Below the pieces are notes generated by a model. That model worked only from the letters and a program-made list of their open reading frames with translations. It was not told the DNA's origin and did no database searches. A stretch of 39,648 nt of DNA, taken from positions 1 to 39,648 of the forward strand of contig DFDG01000008.1 in the NCBI GenBank assembly GCA_002367815.1, in the 5' to 3' direction. The stretch is from Opitutaceae bacterium UBA3033. GTDB taxonomy: Bacteria > Verrucomicrobiota > Verrucomicrobiia > Opitutales > Opitutaceae. The position numbers and the translations under genes were made by a program. The first letter of the stretch is position 1. Every line of letters starts with the position of its first letter. Positions 17,552-25,336 of this stretch are shown here, one piece after another.

Positions 17552-19159
17552 ATGGCTATTGTAAAAGAAGCTTGGAGTTCGCGTCTTGGCGTTATTCTGG
17601 CAGTGGCAGGCAGTGCAGTAGGATTGGGAAACTTCCTGCGTTTCCCAGGTCTCGCCGCGCAATATGGAGGTGGTGCATTTATGATTGCCTACTTCATCTC
17701 ACTTTTGGTGATCGGTATTCCCATCTGTTGGGTGGAATGGACGCTCGGAAGGTTTGGCGGCAAAGCCGGATACCATTCAACTTCGGGAATCCTTAACGTC
17801 ATCTTGTCGAAACCTTATGCAAAATACCTCGGGGTTATTGGTTTCGTCGTCCCGGTCTGCATCTACATGTATTACGTGTATATCGAAGCCTGGTGCCTCG
17901 GCTACGCGCTCAATTCCATGACGGGCAATCTTTCTAAGGAAGGCGTCGATTTCGGCGCCTTCTTCGGCAAATTCACCGGTGCCTCGTCTGATGGCGTAGC
18001 CCTCCACTTCGGTTTGGGCGATGTTGGCGTGTTCGTGCTCATCGTTTACGTATTGAATTTCTATTTTATCTACCGCGGTATTTCCCGAGGCATCGAAATG
18101 GTCTGCAAATATGCAATGCCTGCCCTGATCTTTATCGCCATTATAATTTTGGCCCGGGTGCTCACCCTTGGAACTCCAGATCCCCTTAAGCCCGATCAAA
18201 ACATTATCGCCGGTCTCGGTTACTTGTGGAATCCGGGTGATATTGGCGTCGGCCTGCGCAACCCCCAACTCTGGCTCGCCGCTGCTGGACAGATCTTCTT
18301 TTCCCTTTCGGTGGGTTTTGGCGTAATCATTACCTACGCCAGTTACCTCCGCAGTCAGGACGATGTGGTGCTTAGTGGTTTGACCGCTTCTGCCGCCAAT
18401 GAATTTTGCGAGGTAGGCCTTGGCGGCCTGATCACCGTTCCCGCCGCATTCATGTTTCTGGGTGCCGCAGGCATTGTCGGGCAAGGAACCTTTGGCCTCG
18501 GCTTCAATGTTCTGCCCGAAGTGTTCACCCACATGCCTGGAGGGCAAATCTTCGCCACGATATTCTTTTTCCTGCTGTTCCTCGCGGCCATCACCAGTTC
18601 ACTATCGATGCTGCAACCCGGGATCGCCTTCCTTGAAGAGGGACTAAACATCAACCGCAAACAATCGGTCGCCCTGCTCGGTTTTGTCACTGGTATTGGC
18701 ACTTTGTTTATATGGTATTTCTCGAAAGACCTCAAGGCGCTCGACACCATCGATTTCTGGGTCGGCACGGTGATGCTCTTTATTCAGGCCACCATTTTGG
18801 TGATCATCTTCGGCTGGGGGCTCGGTATCAAAAAAGGCTGGGCGGTCGCACACGAAGGAGCAGAAATGCGTATTCCTAACATCTACAAATTCATCATCAA
18901 ATACGTCACTCCTGCGTTTCTCCTAATCATATTCAGTCTCTTTCTCATGCAGAATGTTTTCGGATGGAACTACTCCTTTAGTGATGCGAAATTCGAACCT
19001 ACTGGGTATGTCAGGGATCTGATCGGTGCGGAAGGGGTCGAACCCAGTTACGTCGCACGTCTCAGTGTCGCGTGGATCATCATCATGACCATTTTCTCCC
19101 TGCTGCTGGTAAATATTGCGGGTGAAAATTGGGCCAAACGCAACCAACCAAACGTTTAA
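17552..19159 (+). CDS. Sodium-dependent NSS/SNF family amino-acid transporter (MetP-like)
   Basis: A 535-residue neurotransmitter:sodium symporter homologue that imports amino acids with sodium. Helix 1 has the sodium and substrate site motif GSAVGLGNFLRFPGLAAQYGG near residue 17, and helix 2 continues with CWVEWTLGRFGG near 60. Helix 6 and 8 regions (SLSVGFGVIITYASYL near 249, SSLSMLQPG near 349) fit the fold. The ATG at 17552 starts just before the conserved helix 1. The small MetS-like gene follows 13 bases after the stop. By analogy with the Corynebacterium MetPS system, the substrate may be methionine, alanine or another neutral amino acid; that is inferred from the pairing, not read from the binding site. 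Confidence 0.93.
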   Translation: MAIVKEAWSSRLGVILAVAGSAVGLGNFLRFPGLAAQYGGGAFMIAYFISLLVIGIPICWVEWTLGRFGGKAGYHSTSGILNVILSKPYAKYLGVIGFVVPVCIYMYYVYIEAWCLGYALNSMTGNLSKEGVDFGAFFGKFTGASSDGVALHFGLGDVGVFVLIVYVLNFYFIYRGISRGIEMVCKYAMPALIFIAIIILARVLTLGTPDPLKPDQNIIAGLGYLWNPGDIGVGLRNPQLWLAAAGQIFFSLSVGFGVIITYASYLRSQDDVVLSGLTASAANEFCEVGLGGLITVPAAFMFLGAAGIVGQGTFGLGFNVLPEVFTHMPGGQIFATIFFFLLFLAAITSSLSMLQPGIAFLEEGLNINRKQSVALLGFVTGIGTLFIWYFSKDLKALDTIDFWVGTVMLFIQATILVIIFGWGLGIKKGWAVAHEGAEMRIPNIYKFIIKYVTPAFLLIIFSLFLMQNVFGWNYSFSDAKFEPTGYVRDLIGAEGVEPSYVARLSVAWIIIMTIFSLLLVNIAGENWAKRNQPNV

Positions 19160-19172
19160 GGAGACTACTACT

Positions 19173-19334
19173 ATGACTATTGGAGGCTGGATCAGCATGT
19201 TTCTTTCGGTCGGATTCGTCACGACCTTGTTCCTATACTGTATTATCCGGGTGTTACGTGGTCCCGGGACCACTCCCGATCATACGCTTGGGCATATCGA
19301 ACCCGTGGACGAAAGTGAGTCCGATCAACGTTAA
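19173..19334 (+). CDS. MetS-like small subunit of the NSS transporter
   Basis: A 53-residue protein with one membrane helix (about residues 5-25, GGWISMFLSVGFVTTLFLY) and a short hydrophilic tail. It starts at the ATG at 19173, with a good AAGGAG ribosome site in the 13 bases after the transporter stop. Small one-helix partners at this position are known as the methionine/alanine import NSS small subunit (MetS), required for transport by MetP in Corynebacterium. The position, size and helix placement support this call. The short length makes sequence identity weak evidence. Confidence 0.85.
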   Translation: MTIGGWISMFLSVGFVTTLFLYCIIRVLRGPGTTPDHTLGHIEPVDESESDQR

Positions 19335-19349
19335 CCATCACCGCCAATC

Positions 19350-19392
19350 AAGGCCGGATATTTGCAAACAATATCCGGCCTTGTTATTTTTA
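19350..19392 (+). terminator. Strong rho-independent terminator
   Basis: A perfect 13-base inverted repeat AAGGCCGGATATT / AATATCCGGCCTT with a seven-base loop, followed by a T-rich tract (19383-19391). It closes the NSS transporter operon 16 bases after the small-subunit stop and lies immediately before the ATG of the next gene. Confidence 0.95.
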
Positions 19393-19397
19393 AGCCG

Positions 19398-19769
19398 ATG
19401 AAAACCCATCGTCTATTTATCCTGATTGGTTTCCTTGTCCTTGGACTCGTTTCAGCCCGGGCTGAAAACTTTTATGAAGGCCTGTTGACCAAGGCCGAAG
19501 CCGAGGCCCCCAGCGAGGTGCAATTCCACATCATCAAGACCTATGGTCGCCTCTCGGAATTTATCGCCAAAGTGCGGGAAGTGGAAAAAATCTCTGGCTG
19601 GCAACAAATCCGGTTGAAAGGTGACGCTGCCTTTGCCGCGTGGGATAATTTAAGACAGGACTACGTATGGAATGGCGGGAAATTTGAAGTGCTTTTCGAT
19701 ATCGATGAGTCTCAAAAACTGAAACTAAATGCCGTCACCTTCAAGCACCAGACCAGCAAGGCCGATTGA
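19398..19769 (+). CDS. Small secreted protein of unknown function
   Basis: A 123-residue protein with a clear signal peptide (hydrophobic run from about residue 6 to 22, cleavage after SARA). The mature part is about 100 residues with the segment AFAAWDNLRQDYVWNGGKFEVLF near residue 70 and a charged C-terminus. No family recognised. The ATG at 19398 is just downstream of the terminator hairpin, so transcription must start inside or near that hairpin or read through it, which is worth noting. The following metallophosphoesterase begins 45 bases downstream and may share the transcript. Confidence 0.7.
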   Translation: MKTHRLFILIGFLVLGLVSARAENFYEGLLTKAEAEAPSEVQFHIIKTYGRLSEFIAKVREVEKISGWQQIRLKGDAAFAAWDNLRQDYVWNGGKFEVLFDIDESQKLKLNAVTFKHQTSKAD

Positions 19770-19814
19770 ACAAAATCGTTGGAATAAACGAGGCAAAGCG
19801 CTTAGTTACATGTA

Positions 19815-20735
19815 ATGATCCAAGTCCCCGATACCTGGAAATTCGTTCACGTCACCGACATCCATATCGGCTCACCTGAATCATATCGTTTTCAGCCCGG
19901 ATGGAATAATCAGTGGAGCACGGCAGCCAAACAAATCCAGGCCATAGCGCCCGAACTAATGTTGGTGGGAGGCGACCTCGCCCGTGATGGTAATACCGAG
20001 CCCCAGCAATTCGAGCATAGTATTCAGGTGCTTAATGCGGTCGGGGTGCCGTGGCACGTCATCCCGGGCAATATGGACACCGGGAACAAAATTACCGACC
20101 GGTCCAGTCTCCGCACCGATCGCGACGATATTGCGTGCAATGTCACCGAGGAGCTTCTCCAAACCTTTAAAGACAAAGTGGGAGCCTTCCCTTGGTCTTT
20201 TATTCACCACGATGTGCGGTTCAGCGGCTGCTACGAAATCATCAAGGACGCCGGCCTCCCTTCGGCCATTGAACTCGACCGGTTTCTAGCAGAGATCGGT
20301 CAACTGCCACCGTCTCATTTTCACGTGATGCTCAATCACTACCCACTGTTCATCGACGGCATCAATGAGGATCAGTACGACATAACTGATCCGGAAGAAT
20401 ACATGTCATGGTATTTCGGAGTGGATCCCGAGCCGCGTAAACGACTCATCGAAGCTTATCAAAAAGCCGGGGTCACCCATGTCTTGAGTGGCCACATCCA
20501 TTGCCGGCGCCCACCTATTACAATCGATGGCATTACCTTCTGCTTCGGTGCTTCCACCGCTATGCCGCAGTTTGGTGATCACTGGCCAGACGGTGACGAC
20601 ACGCTCGGCTTCCAAACCTTTACCGTCACACCTGAAGCGATCGATTTCGAGTTCCATCCCTTGACCGAAGTTTCGACCCGCACCGATGGTTGGGGGCCCG
20701 GCGGGCACCCGAAGCCCGAAGCGCGGGCAAAGTAA
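19815..20735 (+). CDS. Calcineurin-like metallophosphoesterase
   Basis: A 306-residue metal-dependent phosphoesterase. All five family blocks are visible in order: DIHIG near residue 15, GGDLARDG near 52, GNMDTG near 85 (aspartate replaces the more usual histidine after GN), NHYPLF near 174, and SGHIH near 225, supplying the two-metal centre. No signal peptide or membrane helix is seen, so it is probably cytoplasmic. The CpdA-like class includes cyclic nucleotide phosphodiesterases and many uncharacterised enzymes, so the substrate is unknown. The GNMD variant (GNHD in most members) moves the putative general acid and is unusual. Confidence 0.88.
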   Translation: MIQVPDTWKFVHVTDIHIGSPESYRFQPGWNNQWSTAAKQIQAIAPELMLVGGDLARDGNTEPQQFEHSIQVLNAVGVPWHVIPGNMDTGNKITDRSSLRTDRDDIACNVTEELLQTFKDKVGAFPWSFIHHDVRFSGCYEIIKDAGLPSAIELDRFLAEIGQLPPSHFHVMLNHYPLFIDGINEDQYDITDPEEYMSWYFGVDPEPRKRLIEAYQKAGVTHVLSGHIHCRRPPITIDGITFCFGASTAMPQFGDHWPDGDDTLGFQTFTVTPEAIDFEFHPLTEVSTRTDGWGPGGHPKPEARAK

Positions 20736-20842
20736 TTCTCCTATGGGGTCGCCGATTTTTTGAAACCTCGGCTTGATTTTCTGGCCAAGCGGTTAAACTG
20801 GCGGTTTCCACATACAAGAACCGTTGAAATATAATCTAGGAT

Positions 20843-22684
20843 ATGTCCAAAACCACACCACAGAAGTTCGAGTTCCAAGCTGAGATCAAGCAGCTGCTCG
20901 ATATCGTCATCCACTCCCTTTACACTGAGAAGGAGATTTTCGTGCGCGAGCTCGTCTCCAATGCCTCCGATGCGCTGGAGAAGCTGCGGCACACGCAAAT
21001 TACGGAGAAAGATATTCTCGACGACAGCCTTGAGCTCGAGGTCAACGTGACGACGGACGACAAGGCGAAAACCATCACGATTCAGGACTTTGGTATCGGT
21101 ATGACGCGGGCAGAGTTAGTCGAAAACCTGGGCACCATCGCCCACTCCGGGTCCAAAGCTTTCCTTAAGTCACTCAGCGAAGGCGGGGCAAAAAACACCA
21201 ACCTCATCGGTCAATTCGGCGTCGGTTTCTACTCCGCTTTCATGGTCGCTGAATCGGTCAAAGTATACTCCCGCTCTTGGAACAAAGCCGAACCCGGCCA
21301 CGTGTGGACCAGTGATGGTTCCGGCAGTTACGAAATAGAGGAGAGTGAAGACGAACGGCGCGGCACCAAGGTCGTTATTAAGCTCAAGAAAGAATGTGGT
21401 GATTACGCGCAGGATTCGACCGTCAAAAGCATCCTCGAACGTTACAGCGCATTTGTCTCTTTCCCGATCAATCTCAACGCCAAGCGGGTCAACACCGTTC
21501 AGGCACTCTGGCTCCGCAACAAGAAGGAGATCAAGGACGAGGAATACACTGAATTTTATAAGTTCCAGTCCCATGCCTTTGATGACCCGCGTCTTCGCCT
21601 GCATTTCTCGGCCGACGCACCGCTCTCGATCAATGCCCTGCTTTTCGTCCCCAAGACCAACACCGAAAAGATGGGCTTCTCCCGTCTTGAACCCAGTGTG
21701 TCCCTCTATTGCCGCAAGGTGATGATCGATGCCAAACCCAAGGACCTGCTGCCCGAATGGCTGCGCTTCATCAAGGGTGTCGTCGATAGTGAGGATCTGC
21801 CGCTCAACATCTCGCGCGAGACGATGCAGGACAAGGCACTCATCGATAAACTGAACAAGGTCATCACCAAGCGTTTCCTCAAGTTCCTTGAGGATCAGGC
21901 CAAGAAACACGTTGATACCTACAACGAATTCTATGGGGAATTCGGCATCTTCCTCAAAGAGGGAGCCGCGATGGACTTTGCGCACAAGGACCAGATCGTA
22001 AAGCTGCTCCGCTTCGAGTCTTCCCTGACTGAAAAGGACAAGACCACTTCGCTCGAGGACTACGTCTCCCGCATGGGTGCGGAACAAAAGGAGATTTACT
22101 ATCTGGTCGGTCCGAACCGTGCCTCGATAGAAAGTGGTCCGTATCTCGAAGGCTTCAAGGCCCGCAATCTCGAAGTGCTCTTTTGTTATGAGGCCGTCGA
22201 CGAATATGTGATGAGCAACGTCCGTGAATTCGACGGTAAGAAGTTGACCGGCGCCGATCACTCCGATGTCAAACTGTCCAACCTCGACCAACCCGAAGGT
22301 GCGCTCAGTAAAGACGAAGTCGAAGCCCTCACCAAGTGGCTGAAGGAATCCCTCGGCGAACGGGTCAACGAAGTGAAGTCAAGTGACCGCTTGGTCGACT
22401 CACCTGCGCTTGCGCTCAATGCCGACCAATTCATGTCACCGCACATGCGTCGTATGATGAAGGCCATGAACAAGGGAGGCGAAGAGACACCTTTGAAGGT
22501 CAATCTGGAGATCAATCCCCGCGCAGCGTTGATGAAACGCGTCTATGATCTGCATACTGCCGAACCAGAAAAAGCGGGTATGATCGCTGGCCAAATCTTC
22601 GACAATGCCCTGATCAGCGCGGGCCTGCTCGAAGACGCTACCCCCATGGTCGCCCGATTGTATAAGCTGCTGGAGCAAGTCTGA
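20843..22684 (+). CDS. htpG: Molecular chaperone HtpG (Hsp90)
   Basis: A 613-residue bacterial Hsp90, an ATP-driven chaperone. The N-terminal GHKL ATPase domain has NASDALEKLR near residue 35, DFGIGMT near 79, and GQFGVGFYSAF near 119. The middle domain has LNISRETMQ near 329 with the catalytic arginine, and the C-terminal dimerisation domain ends the protein. Length matches the E. coli enzyme. A TATAAT-like box lies only 8 bases before the ATG, so it is not a normal-distance promoter unless the message is nearly leaderless; I do not see a clear sigma-32 site. The first codons are conserved, so this start is confident. Confidence 0.98.
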   Translation: MSKTTPQKFEFQAEIKQLLDIVIHSLYTEKEIFVRELVSNASDALEKLRHTQITEKDILDDSLELEVNVTTDDKAKTITIQDFGIGMTRAELVENLGTIAHSGSKAFLKSLSEGGAKNTNLIGQFGVGFYSAFMVAESVKVYSRSWNKAEPGHVWTSDGSGSYEIEESEDERRGTKVVIKLKKECGDYAQDSTVKSILERYSAFVSFPINLNAKRVNTVQALWLRNKKEIKDEEYTEFYKFQSHAFDDPRLRLHFSADAPLSINALLFVPKTNTEKMGFSRLEPSVSLYCRKVMIDAKPKDLLPEWLRFIKGVVDSEDLPLNISRETMQDKALIDKLNKVITKRFLKFLEDQAKKHVDTYNEFYGEFGIFLKEGAAMDFAHKDQIVKLLRFESSLTEKDKTTSLEDYVSRMGAEQKEIYYLVGPNRASIESGPYLEGFKARNLEVLFCYEAVDEYVMSNVREFDGKKLTGADHSDVKLSNLDQPEGALSKDEVEALTKWLKESLGERVNEVKSSDRLVDSPALALNADQFMSPHMRRMMKAMNKGGEETPLKVNLEINPRAALMKRVYDLHTAEPEKAGMIAGQIFDNALISAGLLEDATPMVARLYKLLEQV

Positions 22685-22740
22685 CGCAAAGCTTCCTTGT
22701 CCGCCGTAATCCAAAAAGGACAAAGTAGGATACAAGTTGC

Positions 22741-22769
22741 TTGAAACAGTATTATTTATATTCCATTAT
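22741..22769 (+). promoter_or_regulatory. Candidate promoter of the toxin-antitoxin genes
   Basis: TTGAAA at 22741-22746 and CATTAT at 22764-22769 separated by 17 bases, each close to the sigma-70 consensus. The operator repeats follow directly downstream, so a bound repressor would block transcription start. Confidence 0.45.
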
Positions 22770-22774
22770 ATATC

Positions 22775-22832
22775 AACCGGTTGGTATGTTAACCATACTT
22801 TTAAATTGAAGTATGGCTCTGATACCATACTT
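22775..22832 (+). promoter_or_regulatory. Operator array in front of vapBC
   Basis: Three copies of the same eight bases in alternating orientation at an exact 16-base step: CCATACTT at 22793, AAGTATGG at 22809, CCATACTT at 22825. Each neighbouring pair is a perfect 8-base inverted repeat with an 8-base spacer. A fourth half-site GGTATG lies at 22783-22788, and the palindrome AACCGGTT at 22775-22782. The array ends 11 bases before the antitoxin ATG. This fits cooperative binding of ribbon-helix-helix antitoxin dimers that repress their own operon. Confidence 0.75.
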
Positions 22833-22843
22833 GTTGATTTGTT

Positions 22844-23116
22844 ATGAAAATGACGATGCATATCGATGAGGATGTTCTCGACCGTGTGATGACGATAACC
22901 GGGGCCAAATCCAAGACCCAAGCCGTCGAAATCGCCCTCACCGAGATGGCACGGCGGCATAGGTTGAAAGAGCTGCTCAGCCAAGGGCTCGGGCTCACGC
23001 CTGATGAGCTGAAGGCAGAGTTTGCACCTACGGCGGCTGACTTGATCGACAGCCATGGTTTCAAAGTTGCCGAGCATAAGGCAGATTATGGCCAGCCTGA
23101 TCCTGCCGGACAGTAG
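22844..23116 (+). CDS. vapB: VapB-type ribbon-helix-helix antitoxin
   Basis: A 90-residue antitoxin. The start MKMTMHIDEDVLDRVM is the beta strand and first helix of a ribbon-helix-helix DNA-binding dimer, followed by SKTQAVEIALTEMARRHRL, characteristic of the VapB (DUF2191-like) group. The C-terminal half, from about residue 50, would wrap the toxin. It overlaps the PIN-domain gene by 29 bases in another frame, the usual coupled arrangement. It ends in TAG. The repeated sites upstream are its probable operator. Confidence in the pair is high because of the combined domain, overlap and operator evidence. Confidence 0.88.
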   Translation: MKMTMHIDEDVLDRVMTITGAKSKTQAVEIALTEMARRHRLKELLSQGLGLTPDELKAEFAPTAADLIDSHGFKVAEHKADYGQPDPAGQ

Positions 23117-23480
23117 CTTCTACATCACCGCCACCCGCACTGGGCGCGATCCTTTCCTAGAGCTCAGTGCGAAGATGGATGTGTATGAATACGCGACCTG
23201 CGGCATGGTGCAGATCGAGGTTCTCCGCGGCCGGCGGGACCCCAATGTCTTGCGGCGTTTTCGGGATACCTTCGCGGTCATGATTTACATCGCCAGCAGC
23301 AATGCCATTTGGGAACGAGCCACCCAACTGGCCTGGGCCTTGGACCGCAAAGGTGTGGTCCTGCCCGCAACCGATCTTGTGATCGCCGCTTGCGCCCTGC
23401 AGGTCGGGGCCACCGTGCTGACGCTTGATGCGCATTTCAAGCAAGTGCCCGGATTGGACGTGATCGAAACTTTGGACTGA
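23088..23480 (+). CDS. vapC: VapC-type PIN-domain toxin ribonuclease
   Basis: A 130-residue PIN-domain RNase. Known VapC toxins cut tRNA or rRNA in a magnesium-dependent way. The acidic active-site residues appear as Asp8 (ILPDSSFY), Glu44 (VQIEVLRG), Asp96 (ATDLVIAA) and Asp114 (TLDAHF), in the right order and spacing. The ATG at 23088 lies inside the antitoxin gene. It starts without its own clear ribosome site, consistent with coupling to translation of vapB. The RNA target is unknown. Confidence 0.9.
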   Translation: MASLILPDSSFYITATRTGRDPFLELSAKMDVYEYATCGMVQIEVLRGRRDPNVLRRFRDTFAVMIYIASSNAIWERATQLAWALDRKGVVLPATDLVIAACALQVGATVLTLDAHFKQVPGLDVIETLD

Positions 23481-23630
23481 TCGCGGGACTACGACCAAAG
23501 GGCGTCGCCAAATCAGGCAAAAGCAATTTTCCCTTGTCAGAAACGGCGCGGTGAGGTGCCCTCCTCGCCCTCTGTTTCCGGAAACGCGCCGGCGTCGGCT
23601 TTTTCGTCTCCGCCTATCCCCACACCGTCC

Positions 23631-24908
23631 ATGAGCACCTACGTCTACGGCATCGATTTTGGCACCAGTAATTCCTCAGTCACGATCTGGGATGTGGAGC
23701 AGCGTGCCCTCCTCCGCGACCCGACGATCAGAGACGTCGAATCATCATTCATGTATTTCCCCTACACCCTCTCAAAGGATCCACCGATCATTGGAGATGC
23801 CGCTAAACTGCGATACGTGCAGGACGAAATGCTCGGTCGGTTTTTCCAGGCCATCAAGACCATATTGCCCAACCGCACCTTCGAGCAGACCATCGTCAAC
23901 AACGAGGTCTACATGCTGGAAGATTTGGTCGCATTCTTTCTCCGCTACTTGAAAGCCAAGGCGGACAACGTCACACGACAGGATGTGAAGCGTGTCGTCA
24001 TGGGTCGCCCGGCAGTTTTCTCATCCGACGCCGAGGAAGACCAGCTTGCACAGGATCGCCTGCGCCGCGCAGCGGAGCTCGCCGGTTTCGAGGAAATCCA
24101 TTTTCAATATGAACCGATCGCGGCAGCGTTCGCCTACGAATCTCGCATCAATCAACCCGAGCGCGTGCTCGTCGGTGACTTGGGCGGTGGCACTTCCGAT
24201 TTTACAGTCGTGCAACTTGATCCAAAAAGACAGGGACTGACCGACCGCATCAATGACATCCTTGCAACCGGAGGGATTCCCGTGGCGGGCAACAAATACG
24301 ATTCTGCTACTATGTGGCACAAACTCACGCCGCACTTTGGTCGCGGGGCTACCTACGAAAGTTGGGGCAAAAACCTTGAAGTCCCTTCCACCCTGTATCG
24401 ACAGATTTGCCAGTGGGATCAAATCGTCTTTCTTCGCAATGCCAAATCACTCGACCTGATCTGGCGGCTCGCGCGGCTATCCAGTGATCCGGCCGCCTTT
24501 GATCGACTCGAAGCCCTGGTCACCAAGAACCAAGGCTTCGCCCTCTTCCAAGTTATCGAAAAAGCCAAGATTGCGCTGACCAACAAAGACCTGGCCACCA
24601 TCCGGTTTACTCATCCCGATATTTTAATCGACGAGCTATACAATCTTGGCGAATTCAACACCAATACCGCCGACCTCACCGCACAGATCGTGAGCAAACT
24701 CGATTCGTTCATGCACGACGCCAAACTCGATCCGGCGGGTATCGAAACAGTCTTTCTCACCGGTGGCACTTCCATGATTCGCAGTCTGCGTCACAAATTC
24801 AGCCAGCGATTCGGAGCCGACCGCATTCGTGACGGCGGAGAGTTCACCAGTGTCGGCGATGGACTAGCCTTGAGCGCCCCGCTCTTATTCCCGGAACTAC
24901 ACGGTTAA
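23631..24908 (+). CDS. YegD-like Hsp70 family protein
   Basis: A 425-residue member of the Hsp70/actin ATPase fold. The phosphate-1 motif YGIDFGTSNSSV starts at residue 5, phosphate-2 is VGDLGGGTSDFTVVQL near 180, and the adenosine motif VFLTGGTSMIRSLR near 380. The size matches E. coli YegD, an Hsp70 relative that keeps the nucleotide domain but lacks the classical beta-sandwich substrate domain and lid. The ATG at 23631 opens directly before phosphate-1; the frame is open for 25 more codons upstream but that part is Pro/Ser-rich and not conserved-looking. The stop codon shares bases with the stop of the convergent membrane gene. Function is unknown. Confidence 0.9.
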   Translation: MSTYVYGIDFGTSNSSVTIWDVEQRALLRDPTIRDVESSFMYFPYTLSKDPPIIGDAAKLRYVQDEMLGRFFQAIKTILPNRTFEQTIVNNEVYMLEDLVAFFLRYLKAKADNVTRQDVKRVVMGRPAVFSSDAEEDQLAQDRLRRAAELAGFEEIHFQYEPIAAAFAYESRINQPERVLVGDLGGGTSDFTVVQLDPKRQGLTDRINDILATGGIPVAGNKYDSATMWHKLTPHFGRGATYESWGKNLEVPSTLYRQICQWDQIVFLRNAKSLDLIWRLARLSSDPAAFDRLEALVTKNQGFALFQVIEKAKIALTNKDLATIRFTHPDILIDELYNLGEFNTNTADLTAQIVSKLDSFMHDAKLDPAGIETVFLTGGTSMIRSLRHKFSQRFGADRIRDGGEFTSVGDGLALSAPLLFPELHG

Positions 24909-25249
24909 GGCTCACCAGTAAGACTCTTCCACAGCTTCTCTAGTTCGACAATCCGGGGCTCGATCTGTTTACGCACGGCTCGGCGATTAATCTCCCAAGC
25001 AAACCAAAATAAACACGCGTTGAACGTCCAGAAAACGGCGGTGAATATCGGGTCATGTGAAATGTCCCAAGGCGGACGACAGTGGCGAATGATGGCGCCA
25101 AGGGTGATCATCGCCACAGCAATAGGCCCCAGATACCATTTCCACATACTGAGGAGTAACCGGCGCTGATGGTGCAACTCTGACAGATATGCCTCAACCC
25201 TTGTAAGCAATGGCGCATCTTCACTTATTCTATAATTGTGACCAACCAC
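24905..25249 (-). CDS. Small two-helix membrane protein, N-terminus uncertain
   Basis: A protein of about 114 residues read from a GTG at 25249. It has an amphipathic helix (LLTRVEAYLSELHHQRRLLL), then two membrane segments near residues 38-54 and 66-86, and a charged coiled tail ending LEKLWKSLTGEP. The function is unknown; the layout resembles small membrane proteins that sit next to ECF sigma factor genes, though none is visible here. An ATG at 25277 preceded by AGGAG at a good distance opens a different frame that begins MPSVPDLWR and stops after 15 codons, so the real N-terminus may have been disconnected by a frameshift. The stop overlaps that of the convergent Hsp70-like gene. Confidence 0.6.
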   Translation of the reverse strand: MVGHNYRISEDAPLLTRVEAYLSELHHQRRLLLSMWKWYLGPIAVAMITLGAIIRHCRPPWDISHDPIFTAVFWTFNACLFWFAWEINRRAVRKQIEPRIVELEKLWKSLTGEP

Positions 25250-25336
25250 TTCGCCAGAGGTCCGGCACGCTTGGCATCGTTGCTCCTATTAATGTAATCC
25301 CGCAGATATAATTTGTTTAACTCACCAATTCTCATC

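Noticed and set aside
20830..20835. TATAAT just before htpG as the promoter
   Set aside because: Only 8 bases from the ATG and without a matching -35 at normal spacing, so it would need a nearly leaderless transcript.
21170..22291. 373-codon minus-strand open frame inside htpG
   Set aside because: Antisense to conserved Hsp90 motifs, with no motif, start context or neighbour support of its own.
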